A stretch of 32,690 nt of DNA, from assembly GCA_017560205.1 (NCBI GenBank), contig JAFYOL010000096.1, forward strand, positions 1-32,690, given 5' to 3'. The notes under the pieces are model-generated. The model saw only the letters and a list, made by a program, of their open reading frames with translations. It did no database searches and had not been told where the DNA came from. A program made the translations under genes and the position numbers. Position 1 is the first letter of the stretch, and each line of letters starts with the position of its first letter. The DNA comes from Erysipelotrichaceae bacterium. Lineage in GTDB: Bacteria > Bacillota_I > Bacilli_A > Erysipelotrichales > Erysipelotrichaceae. Positions 7,255-15,179 of this stretch are shown here, in pieces.

Positions 7255-8166
7255 ATGATTAGAACGGTATTGGGCGATATTGAAAAGACTGAATTTGGTA
7301 AGACAATGTGTCATGAGCACTTCATTATTGACTTGGACAAAGTGCGTCATGATGGAATTTCAATGATTGAAACAGTGGAAGAAGTTATTCCAGAAATTGA
7401 AATGATGATGGATCTTGGTGTTGAAGCTGCAATTGAAGTGACAACGATTGATCTTGAAAGAGATGTATTGAAGTTGAAAGAAATCTGCGAAAAGACTGGA
7501 TTGAAAATGGTTTGTTCAACAGGCTATTATCTGTCACAGTTCCATCCTGAATGGCTGAATGATGCAACTGTTGAGGAAATTGCAGAAGTATATATAAAAG
7601 AATTGACTGAAGGTATTGATAATACTGGAATTAAAGCTGGTATTATTGCGGAAATCGCATCAGGACCTAAGTCATTTGTAGGAAATGAAAAGAAGATTCT
7701 GGAAGCTGCAGGTCTTGCAGCTGCTAAGACTGGATGTGCTGTCAGCACTCATACTGGACGTTATACAGCAGTTGAAACAATTGAAACATTGCTGTCATAC
7801 GGTATGAATCCAGATAAGATTATTATTGGTCATCAGGATTTGATCAATGACAGTGAATATCATCTGTCTTTGTTGAAGTATGGTGTCAACATTGCGTTTG
7901 ATACTTGCGGTAAGGTCAATTATATGGCGGATGAAATTCGTGCTGAAAATATGCTGAAGATTATTCGTGCTGGCTATGGTGATCACATTATGGTCAGTGA
8001 TGATGTTTCAAGAAGAACATATTTTGTTTCACATGGCGGCGTAGGTTATATTGCTGCTTACAAGACTGTACTTCCTTTATTGAAGGAATATGGTGCAACG
8101 GATGAAGATATCCGTAAGATTACAACAGATAATCCAGCTCGAATCCTTGATAACGACTGGAAATAA
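7255..8166 (+). CDS. php: phosphotriesterase-homology protein Php, first copy
   Basis: This 303-residue amidohydrolase-superfamily barrel keeps the dinuclear metal ligands of the Php/PTE family: His20 and His22 (CHEHF), the bridging acid Glu133 (IIAEIASG) in place of the carboxylated lysine of true phosphotriesterase, His166 (STHTGRY), His193 (IGHQD) and Asp250 (VSDD). E. coli Php, from the equivalent operon, has the same Glu bridge and no known physiological substrate. Relatives hydrolyse lactones or phosphorylated sugar lactones. ATG 7255 is preferred because GGGAG precedes it. An open frame extends 16 codons upstream but would translate through the terminator hairpin. It lies in one run with YhfX, the amidase, YhfS and YhfW. 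Confidence 0.9.
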   Translation: MIRTVLGDIEKTEFGKTMCHEHFIIDLDKVRHDGISMIETVEEVIPEIEMMMDLGVEAAIEVTTIDLERDVLKLKEICEKTGLKMVCSTGYYLSQFHPEWLNDATVEEIAEVYIKELTEGIDNTGIKAGIIAEIASGPKSFVGNEKKILEAAGLAAAKTGCAVSTHTGRYTAVETIETLLSYGMNPDKIIIGHQDLINDSEYHLSLLKYGVNIAFDTCGKVNYMADEIRAENMLKIIRAGYGDHIMVSDDVSRRTYFVSHGGVGYIAAYKTVLPLLKEYGATDEDIRKITTDNPARILDNDWK

Positions 8167-8184
8167 AGAAAAGGCGGTGTTCTG

Positions 8185-9351
8185 ATGTTTCTTGAAAAGG
8201 TACAGGAAAACAATAGACCTCTGGTGGAGTATGCATTTGAACTGCAGCAGAAAGGTTTGATTTTACCGGATACATATGTTTTAGACTATGATGCAATCAT
8301 GGAAAATGGAAAAAGCATGAAGGATGCAGCTGAACCTTTAGGGATTAAACTGTATTTCATGCTGAAACAGATTGGACGTAATCCTGAGATTGCCAAAGGT
8401 CTGATGGAAGTTGGGTTTGATGGCGTTGTTGCAGTGGACTTTAAAGAAACACTGGTGATGATGAAAAACGACGTTAAACTGGGAAATATCGGTCATCTGG
8501 TTCAGGTTCCAAAGGCAGCACTGAAAGAAGTTGTCAAAGCTCAGCCTGAAGTCATGACAGTGTATTCCTATGAAAAGATTCTGGAAATCAATGAAATCGC
8601 AAAAGAACTGAACATGGTACAGCCTTTGTTGATTCGTGTCAATGATACAGATTCAGCACTGTATTCGGGTCAGGTTGGTGGATTCTTGATTTCAGAACTT
8701 GAAGAATTGCTTAATAAAATTGAAACATTAAGCAATGTAAAAGTAGGTGGATTGACAGTGTTCCCTGCACTTTTGTTTGATGGAAAGAAAAATGAAATCG
8801 TTCCAACAGACAACTATAAAGTTCTGCAGCGTGCCATGGCCATCACAGAAAAGCTGGGTTATAAAGATCTTCTGATCAACATGCCATCTGCAACATGCAC
8901 TGCATCAATTCCACTGATTAAGGAACTGGGTGGAAACAATGGTGAACCAGGACATGGTCTGACAGGGACAACACCTCTTCATAAGGTTACTGATCAGAAA
9001 GAACGTGTTGGTTATGTTTATGTAAGTGAAGTATCTCATAACTATCTGGATAAGTCATATTGCTACGGTGGTGGACATTATCGTCGTGGTCATATGGAGT
9101 ATGCACTGGTTGGTACTTCATTGGAAAATGCAGTGACAGCACGTGTTGAAGCACCTACGATGGAATCCATTGACTATCATTATGAACTTGAAGGTAATTT
9201 CAATGTTGGTGATGCAGTTGTCATCTGTGCACGTACACAGGTATTTACGACAAGAAGTCATGTTGCCATCGTGAAAGGATTAAGCACAGGAAAACCTGAA
9301 CTGACAGGTATTTATGATAGTTTTGGGGAACCTGTGAATTTGAAGTGGTAA
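8185..9351 (+). CDS. yhfX: YhfX-family PLP enzyme (alanine-racemase-like fold III)
   Basis: This 388-residue protein has a racemase-type N-terminal barrel: LPDTYVLDYDAIMENGKSM (28-46), then Lys61 in YFMLKQIGRNP as the probable Schiff-base lysine, and a C-terminal beta domain. The family motif GGGHYRRGHMEYALVG lies at about 294-309. YhfX proteins are placed with alanine racemase and D-threonine-aldolase-like enzymes but have no proven reaction. The PLP lysine suggests racemisation, elimination or aldol cleavage of an amino-acid-like substrate. The gene starts 18 bases after php1, and its stop is six bases before the amidase gene, so it is firmly part of the operon. Confidence 0.87.
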   Translation: MFLEKVQENNRPLVEYAFELQQKGLILPDTYVLDYDAIMENGKSMKDAAEPLGIKLYFMLKQIGRNPEIAKGLMEVGFDGVVAVDFKETLVMMKNDVKLGNIGHLVQVPKAALKEVVKAQPEVMTVYSYEKILEINEIAKELNMVQPLLIRVNDTDSALYSGQVGGFLISELEELLNKIETLSNVKVGGLTVFPALLFDGKKNEIVPTDNYKVLQRAMAITEKLGYKDLLINMPSATCTASIPLIKELGGNNGEPGHGLTGTTPLHKVTDQKERVGYVYVSEVSHNYLDKSYCYGGGHYRRGHMEYALVGTSLENAVTARVEAPTMESIDYHYELEGNFNVGDAVVICARTQVFTTRSHVAIVKGLSTGKPELTGIYDSFGEPVNLKW

Positions 9352-9357
9352 TCAGCT

Positions 9358-10326
9358 ATGAAGGGTAATTATGAAAAACAGCATCGTCTTGCGCTGCATA
9401 ATCCATATGGATCTGTAGTGAAAGTACTTGATGCAAAAGAAGATGATCTTCTGGTGGGAATCAAGAACGTAGCATCGATTCCAAATACGTTGATGCACAA
9501 ACTTGAACCTCATGGATTTTCACTTCATACAATTGATAAAAAATCACAGCTTGCAGGTCGAGCTGTGGATACAGAACTGATTAATCCAATTACTGGACAT
9601 TACATGTCAGGATCATCTTCTGGTACAGCATTGAATGTGTTTGCAGGTATCAATGATCTGGGAATTGGAAATGATGGCGGAGGCAGCGTACTGGCTCCTG
9701 CTATGTGTGTAAATATTTACGGTTTTATTTCAAGACTGATTGAAAAAGACCGACAGCAGAAAGCGAAAGCCAATACAGATGGTATTGTTGCAGGGAATTC
9801 ACTGGGATTTCTGGCACGTGATCGCGAAATTCTGTTTAAAGCCATTGAAGTGGCTACTGGAGTAGTGAAAGCTGAAGATGCTGGTGTTGTCTGGACAGAC
9901 AAGCAGTATCCTGGCATTGATTCAGAAGTGGTTGAAGTGATGGATGCCAATGCACCAAGAGGTCCATTGACAGAATATCTGAAAGAAACACTGAAGAAGT
10001 GCGATGTTCTGGTTGTGACAGAAGGTCCTGTGGATCTGCATGGATTTGGTGATTCATTGTTTGGTCATTTTGATGAACGAACAAAAGCAATCCAGATGGA
10101 GGCAAACAAAGGTTATGTGCGTGTATGCAACATCGCCAATGCAACTGCACTTGCGATTCCACAGACTGGATTGGGAATGGCGACTTTGTTGATGTGTGAA
10201 AGCACAGAAGAAAAAGTTGCGAAACTGCTCAAACTGAGCGAAAAAATTGAACATGTACATGATGAACTCATTGAACGTTATTTCCTGGATCTGGACAATT
10301 ACTTCAATGAAGGTTATCAGATTTAA
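9358..10326 (+). CDS. minimal amidase-signature enzyme associated with the yhf-like operon
   Basis: This 322-residue protein shows the Ser-cisSer-Lys apparatus of the amidase signature family. Lys36 sits in LVGIKNVASIPNT. Ser86 in MSGSSSGTALNVFAGI is the cis-Ser candidate, and Ser110 in GIGNDGGGSVLAPA is the nucleophile candidate. The 24-residue Ser-Ser spacing matches fatty-acid amide hydrolase and GatA. The Lys-Ser interval is about 50 residues instead of about 75, and total length is well below the usual 450-500, so two stretches are missing. No stop or frameshift interrupts it, and the C-terminal half keeps VLVVTEGPVDLHGFG and NATALAIPQTGLGMATLL, so it reads as an intact compact variant. 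The start has only a poor ribosome site and relies on coupling to YhfX. I know of no counterpart in the E. coli operon. Confidence 0.8.
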   Translation: MKGNYEKQHRLALHNPYGSVVKVLDAKEDDLLVGIKNVASIPNTLMHKLEPHGFSLHTIDKKSQLAGRAVDTELINPITGHYMSGSSSGTALNVFAGINDLGIGNDGGGSVLAPAMCVNIYGFISRLIEKDRQQKAKANTDGIVAGNSLGFLARDREILFKAIEVATGVVKAEDAGVVWTDKQYPGIDSEVVEVMDANAPRGPLTEYLKETLKKCDVLVVTEGPVDLHGFGDSLFGHFDERTKAIQMEANKGYVRVCNIANATALAIPQTGLGMATLLMCESTEEKVAKLLKLSEKIEHVHDELIERYFLDLDNYFNEGYQI

Positions 10327-10338
10327 GGGGGAAAACTT

Positions 10339-11442
10339 ATGGAAGCATATCCTTTGGAAAGTATTAGTGTTAGACAGGCGATGCAGAAACAATTCAGACT
10401 GGTTGAATGTGCAATGCATCACTTTGAAGGCAGTGAATTTCTGACTCGTGGTGATTTAGGGGTTCATCAGCCTGAAAATCAGCCAATCACAACAATGAAG
10501 GCTGAAAAGGCAATTGCAGAATTCTTTGGTGCTGAAGACTGCATTTTAGTGCGTGGCGCTGGAACTGGTGCAATTCGTTATGGTCTGACTTCAATGATTA
10601 AGGCAGGTCAGAAAATGCTGGTGCACGATGCTGCAATCTACTCAACTACAGTAACCACTGTTGAAATGCTGGGATTGGACATCGTAAAGGCAGATTTCAA
10701 TGATTTGAATGAAATTGAACGTGTGATGAATGAAAATCCGGATATCGTATGCGCTCTGGTTCAGTACACACGTCAGAAACTGGATGATCGTTATGACATG
10801 GGTGAAGTTCTGCAGAAAATCAAATCCTGCAAAGATATTCCAATTCTGTGTGATGACAACTATGCTGTATTGAAAGTGGACAAGATCAGCTGCGAATTGG
10901 GTGCGGATCTGTCATGTTTCTCAACATTCAAGCTTCAGGGGCCTGAAGGCATTGGTGCTGTTGTAGGTAAACATGAATACATCGCAAAAATCAGAAAAAT
11001 GCATTATTCAGGCGGCTGCCAGACTCAGGGTTGGGAAGCTCTTGAAGTGCTCAGAGGTCTGGTTTATGCTCCAGTGATGCTGGCAATTGCAGCGGAAACT
11101 GGTGAAGAAGTGCTTAAGCGCATTAACGAAGGTGAACTAGCAGGCGTTAAGAAAGCATATCTGGCTAATGCACAGTCAAAAGTTCTGCTGGTAGAATTTG
11201 AAGAACCAATCGCAAAACAGGTTCTGGTTGAAGCTGAAAAGATGGGTGCTCTGCCTAATCCGGTAGGTGCAGAAAGCAAATATGAATTTGCCCCTCTGTT
11301 CTATCGTGTTTCAGGTACATTCCTGAAGACAGACCCAACATTGGCATCACGCATGATTCGTATCAATCCAAATCGTGCAGGTGCTGATACTGTTATGAAC
11401 ATTCTGAAGAAAAGCGTTGCGGCTGTTTCTGAGGTGAAATAA
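10339..11442 (+). CDS. yhfS: YhfS-family PLP-dependent enzyme (fold I), first copy
   Basis: This 367-residue fold-I PLP protein carries a cofactor phosphate-cup motif RGAGTGAIR (72-80), the acidic pair in ILCDDNYAVLK (Asp172/Asp173) that contacts the pyridine nitrogen, and Lys198 in CFSTFKLQGPEGIGAVVG as the Schiff-base lysine. It resembles E. coli YhfS in length and in its position next to YhfW. The family is related to cysteine-desulfurase/SelA-like lyases and aminotransferases, but its reaction is unknown. GGGGG precedes the ATG. The stop is followed immediately by the YhfW start, so the two are translationally coupled. Confidence 0.87.
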   Translation: MEAYPLESISVRQAMQKQFRLVECAMHHFEGSEFLTRGDLGVHQPENQPITTMKAEKAIAEFFGAEDCILVRGAGTGAIRYGLTSMIKAGQKMLVHDAAIYSTTVTTVEMLGLDIVKADFNDLNEIERVMNENPDIVCALVQYTRQKLDDRYDMGEVLQKIKSCKDIPILCDDNYAVLKVDKISCELGADLSCFSTFKLQGPEGIGAVVGKHEYIAKIRKMHYSGGCQTQGWEALEVLRGLVYAPVMLAIAAETGEEVLKRINEGELAGVKKAYLANAQSKVLLVEFEEPIAKQVLVEAEKMGALPNPVGAESKYEFAPLFYRVSGTFLKTDPTLASRMIRINPNRAGADTVMNILKKSVAAVSEVK

Positions 11443-12657
11443 ATGGATAAGCGTTTTGTTGTCATTGTGCTGGATGGCTTTGGTATGCAGGCAATGGCCG
11501 ATGCTGCTACAGCTCGTCCTGGTGATGAAGTTTCTTCAACACTTGGAAGTATTCTTCATGATTATCCAGATCTGAAGCTTCCAAATCTTGAAAAATTAGG
11601 TTTGATGAATGCTTATGGTTATGAATCTGCACAGATGAAATTCTCTGAAACTGCAGTTTATGGAAAAAGTGAATTGATGCATTTTGGTGCTGATACATTC
11701 ATGGGACATCAGGAAATTATGGGTTCATTCCCTAAACGTCCACTGGTTCAGCCATTTCAGATGAAGGTTGATGAAATCAAGGCTCATCTGGAAGAAACAG
11801 GTCATAAAGTAGAAGTTCGTTCCAACGGGAATCTGCGTTATCTGCTGGTGGATGACTACTGCACAGTTGGCGACAACATTGATGCAGACTTGGGTATGGC
11901 TTATAACTGTACTGCACCATTGGATTACATGAGCTTTGAAAAAGAACTTGAAATTGGTCGCAGAGTACGTGAAATCGCTACTGTCAACCGTGTTATTCCA
12001 TTTGGTGGTACAGGAAATACCATTGAAGATGTACTGGCTGCAGAAGAAACTCGTCAGGATACATTTATTGGTATTCATGCAGTAAAATCAAAGTCTTATG
12101 AACAGGGTTATGAATGCCGTCATTTAGGATATGGTGTTGATGAAAAAGTTCAGGCACCTACGATCCTGACAAATCATGGCGTACCAGTTTCTCTGTTTGG
12201 CAAGGTAGCGGATATTGTGGCCAATGATGGTGGAAAACTGGTTTCCTGTGTTGATACTGCAGAAGTACTGGATTTGACCATTGAAGAAATCAAGAGAATG
12301 CCTCATGGTTTCATCTGCACAAATGTACAGGAAACAGATCTGGCAGGTCATTCTCAGGATTCAGGCTGGTATAAGAAGCTTCTTGAAATTTCAGATGAAA
12401 AGATCGGAAAGATTCTTGAACTGCTGAATGATGAAGATATTCTGGTTGTTATGGCTGACCATGGCAACGATCCAAACATTGGACACAACCGTCATACTCG
12501 TGAAAATGTACCTCTTCTGATTCATAAGAAGGGTCTTGAAGGTGTGAACATTGGACTAAGAAAAACATTATCTGATGTTGGGGCAAGTGTCTGTGACTAT
12601 TTTGGTGTACCAACAACTCAGAATGGAACATCGTTTATCGGTGATTTGAAGAAATAA
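11443..12657 (+). CDS. yhfW: YhfW, phosphopentomutase-like phosphotransferase
   Basis: This 404-residue alkaline-phosphatase-superfamily protein closely follows phosphopentomutase (DeoB). Asp11 lies in IVLDGFG. Thr85 in FGADTFMGHQEIMG matches the phosphorylated threonine. Asp299 and His303 lie in ETDLAGHSQD, Asp339/His340 in VMADHGNDP, and His351 in HNRHTRENVPLL. All metal ligands and the cap-domain region (about 100-215) are present, so an intramolecular phosphate transfer on a sugar-like phosphate is likely. The E. coli yhf operon encodes the same protein, with unknown substrate. A normal deoB role is less likely because no nucleoside phosphorylase is nearby and neighbours are of the yhf type. 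A hairpin follows its stop. Confidence 0.88.
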   Translation: MDKRFVVIVLDGFGMQAMADAATARPGDEVSSTLGSILHDYPDLKLPNLEKLGLMNAYGYESAQMKFSETAVYGKSELMHFGADTFMGHQEIMGSFPKRPLVQPFQMKVDEIKAHLEETGHKVEVRSNGNLRYLLVDDYCTVGDNIDADLGMAYNCTAPLDYMSFEKELEIGRRVREIATVNRVIPFGGTGNTIEDVLAAEETRQDTFIGIHAVKSKSYEQGYECRHLGYGVDEKVQAPTILTNHGVPVSLFGKVADIVANDGGKLVSCVDTAEVLDLTIEEIKRMPHGFICTNVQETDLAGHSQDSGWYKKLLEISDEKIGKILELLNDEDILVVMADHGNDPNIGHNRHTRENVPLLIHKKGLEGVNIGLRKTLSDVGASVCDYFGVPTTQNGTSFIGDLKK

Positions 12658-12662
12658 AAAAG

Positions 12663-12692
12663 ACAGACACAGTTTTGTGTCTGTTTTCTTTT
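12663..12692 (+). terminator. hairpin with U-tract between YhfW and the second Php (probable partial terminator)
   Basis: Perfect 9-bp stem ACAGACACA (12663-12671)/TGTGTCTGT (12676-12684) with loop GTTT, an A-run before it and TTTCTTTT after it. The ribosome site TAGGAGG of the next gene begins right at its 3' edge, so the structure ends one module and abuts the next. Confidence 0.75.
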
Positions 12693-12704
12693 AGGAGGAA
12701 GAAC

Positions 12705-13667
12705 ATGAAAGATATGGTGAATTCAGCAACAGGTCCTGTTGCATTGGATGATTTGGGGATTATTCTGCCGCATGAACATCTTTTATTCGCAAGAGATGAA
12801 CGTCTGCCATTTTTAAAACAGGAACTAATTGATTATAAGAATGCAGGAGGGTCAGTGATTATTGATATGTCCACTCCTGAAATCTGCAAGTCTTTTGAAC
12901 GTGATGAACGCATTGATACGCTTTATGATCTGGCACAGGAAACAGGGGTTACTTTGATGTATGGTACAGGTTTTTATAAAGAGCCTCGTTTACCTGAATT
13001 CATCAAAGAGAAAACCATTGATGAACTTGCAGAAATGATGATTCATGAAATTGAAGTAGGACGCGGGAAACGTAAAATCAAGGCATCCTTGATTGCGGAA
13101 GTTGGCTCCAGCAACTACACCGTTTATGAAACTGAAGAGAAAGTGCTTCGTGCAGCAGGCAGAGCCTCTGCCAAGACAGGAGTTGCGATCACAACGCATA
13201 CGGGCCGTGGAACCATGTACAAGGAACAGCTTCGTTTCTTTGAAGAAGAAGGGGCTGATTTAACACGTGTAGCGATTGGTCATCAGGATGTTTATCCACG
13301 TCTTGAAGAAAGAATGGAAGCATATGAATACATTTTTTCAAAGGGGGCAACTGTTCAGTTTGACTGCATTGGAAAAAGAGGATTCTTTGAGATTCATCTG
13401 GATATCGATTATGGACAGAAGTTCCCATATGACGAAGATCGTGCAAAGATGATTAAGAAGTTTGTGGATATGGGTTATATCAGACAGATTATGATTTCAT
13501 GTGATATTGATGGTCCTACTTTGTGCAAACATTGGGGAGGATGGGGTTATTCTCATATGTTGACAAGTTTTGTGCCAATGTTGAAAAAAGAAGGATTAAC
13601 GGATGAACAGATTCATCAGATCATGGTTGAAAATCCTAAAAACATGTTAAGAAGAAAGGTGGTCTAA
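12705..13667 (+). CDS. phosphotriesterase-homology protein, second and divergent copy
   Basis: This 320-residue barrel of the same family as the first copy keeps the metal site: His23 and His25 (LPHEHLLFA), Glu132 (LIAEVGSS), His165 (TTHTGRG), His193 (IGHQD) and Asp267 (ISCDIDG). Outside these motifs it differs widely from the first copy and has insertions at about 224-245, in the loop that shapes the substrate pocket. The two are unlikely to be redundant. ATG 12705 is chosen because it follows a perfect TAGGAGG. Ten further upstream codons are open but would cover the hairpin. Its stop is directly followed by the second YhfS-like gene, so the two form a pair behind their own hairpin boundary. 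Confidence 0.88.
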   Translation: MKDMVNSATGPVALDDLGIILPHEHLLFARDERLPFLKQELIDYKNAGGSVIIDMSTPEICKSFERDERIDTLYDLAQETGVTLMYGTGFYKEPRLPEFIKEKTIDELAEMMIHEIEVGRGKRKIKASLIAEVGSSNYTVYETEEKVLRAAGRASAKTGVAITTHTGRGTMYKEQLRFFEEEGADLTRVAIGHQDVYPRLEERMEAYEYIFSKGATVQFDCIGKRGFFEIHLDIDYGQKFPYDEDRAKMIKKFVDMGYIRQIMISCDIDGPTLCKHWGGWGYSHMLTSFVPMLKKEGLTDEQIHQIMVENPKNMLRRKVV

Positions 13668-13668
13668 C

Positions 13669-15006
13669 ATGAACACTGTAAAAGAATATTTAGTTCATCA
13701 GCTTGGAATGAAGGTTTGTGCTGATGAGTGCTGTGCACAGATTGCAGATTTGATGGTAAATCCTGAATGTTTTGAGGAATATGAAGGACCTGCATTGAAA
13801 CAGGAAGCAAAAGAAGTATGCAGTTTATTGAATCGTGCTGAATTGTGTACTAAAGTTCAGAAAATACTTGTGGAACTTCTGAATCAGGAAGTACAGGCTA
13901 TTCCTTTTGAAAGTACTCCATTAAAGTCAATTTCTCTGGAACAGTCCATTAAAAATCAGTATCGTTTTGTGGATATTCTTCATCGTCATTTTGATGGCTA
14001 TGAAGCATTGGAAGCAGGAGATTATGGCTGTGTGCTGGGATTGGGAAGACCTAGAAGAACTGCAAAGGCTGAAAAAGTGATTGCGGAATACTTTCATGCA
14101 GAAGATTGCATCCTATTAAGAGGAGCAGGTACAGGGGCGATTCGTGCTATTTTGTTTGCTGCAGTTGAAAGAGGTACAAAAGTACTGGTGCATGATGCAT
14201 CCATGTATGTCACAACTCAGATTTCTATGGAAGGTCTTGGCGCAGAAATCATCAAAGCAGATTTCAATGATTTGACTAAGGTTGAAGAAGCTTTGAAGAA
14301 TGGTGTGGATATGGTCTACATCCAAAGAACTAGACAGGCAATGACAGATCATTACGATACAATTGAATTGATTGAGTTTGTCCGTGATATCACACCAGAT
14401 GTAAAGATTGTGGTGGATGAAAACTACGCCGTGTTCAAAGTTGAACAGTTAGGTTGCGAGGCAGGCGCTGATTTGTCGACATTCTCTTGTTTTAAGGTGA
14501 TGGGAATACCAGGAGTAGGCTGTGTTGTCGGTAAAAAGAAGTATATTGATAAACTGAGAGAGCACAATTACTCAGGTGGTGGACAGGTTCAGGGGCCTGA
14601 AGCCAGTGAAATTCTTCGATCATTAGTGAATGTGCATGCATTGCTGGGAACACAGAATCTTGCGGTTGAAGAAATTGCACAGCGATTGAATGCCAATGAG
14701 ATCCATCATGTCAGAAAAGCTGTGAAGGCAAACATTGAAGAGAGAATTCTGTTGGTGCAGCTGGATCTGCCAATCGCAAAACAGGTGATGGAACATGCGG
14801 CAAAGATGGGAGCACTGCCATATCCAGTTGGATCAGAAAGCCGCTTTGAAGTTCATACGATGTTTTATCGTGTATCACGTACAATGATGGAAAAAGATCC
14901 TGTGTTTGCCAATTATGTCATTCGTATCAATCCAATGAGAGCTGGAGCGGATACAGTGCTGAGAATTCTCGATGAGTCCATTAAAACAGTGCTGAATGAA
15001 AGATAA
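13669..15006 (+). CDS. second YhfS-like PLP enzyme with an extra N-terminal domain
   Basis: This is a 445-residue protein. From about residue 83 onward it parallels the first YhfS (TPLKSISLEQSIKNQYRFVD against YPLESISVRQAMQKQFRLVE). It retains RGAGTGAIR (151-159), VVDENYAVFK with Asp250, and Lys276 in FSCFKVMGIPGVGCVVG. The first 80 residues, rich in helix and cysteine (Cys17, 21, 22, 34, 51, 60), have no equivalent in the first copy. I do not recognise this extension; it could be a partner- or ligand-binding helical bundle. The gene follows the second Php by one base and ends the main run. Active-site surroundings differ from the first copy (VMGIPG against LQGPEG), suggesting a related but different substrate. 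Confidence 0.85.
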   Translation: MNTVKEYLVHQLGMKVCADECCAQIADLMVNPECFEEYEGPALKQEAKEVCSLLNRAELCTKVQKILVELLNQEVQAIPFESTPLKSISLEQSIKNQYRFVDILHRHFDGYEALEAGDYGCVLGLGRPRRTAKAEKVIAEYFHAEDCILLRGAGTGAIRAILFAAVERGTKVLVHDASMYVTTQISMEGLGAEIIKADFNDLTKVEEALKNGVDMVYIQRTRQAMTDHYDTIELIEFVRDITPDVKIVVDENYAVFKVEQLGCEAGADLSTFSCFKVMGIPGVGCVVGKKKYIDKLREHNYSGGGQVQGPEASEILRSLVNVHALLGTQNLAVEEIAQRLNANEIHHVRKAVKANIEERILLVQLDLPIAKQVMEHAAKMGALPYPVGSESRFEVHTMFYRVSRTMMEKDPVFANYVIRINPMRAGADTVLRILDESIKTVLNER

Positions 15007-15105
15007 AACAGGGAAAACAGTGGATATTTACCATTTTTCATAAAAATTTGAACAAAAAAGACATAAAGTTTAACAGAAAAAATAGAGTGTCTTAAAAAGA
15101 ACGAC

Positions 15106-15134
15106 TTCAAAATAGAAGTGAAATAGTTTATAAT
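15106..15134 (+). promoter_or_regulatory. promoter of the ABC importer unit, with an inverted repeat over the -35
   Basis: TTCAAA (15106-15111), 17 bases, then a perfect TATAAT (15129-15134). The inverted repeat ACTTC-N6-GAAGT (15104-15119) covers the -35 box and could bind a repressor, though at five bases per arm it may be chance. Confidence 0.6.
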
Positions 15135-15179
15135 AAATACATAAGTACGCAAAGCGTAACGGAAGGGAAAGAACACAAA

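Noticed and set aside
11443-12657. Genuine DeoB phosphopentomutase for nucleoside catabolism
   Set aside because: No nucleoside phosphorylase or deoC is nearby. The neighbours and layout match yhfW, although the motifs are DeoB-like.
15058-15093. AAGACA/TGTCTT inverted repeat after the second YhfS
   Set aside because: Only six bases per arm with a 24-base loop and no U-tract, so unlikely to be a terminator.
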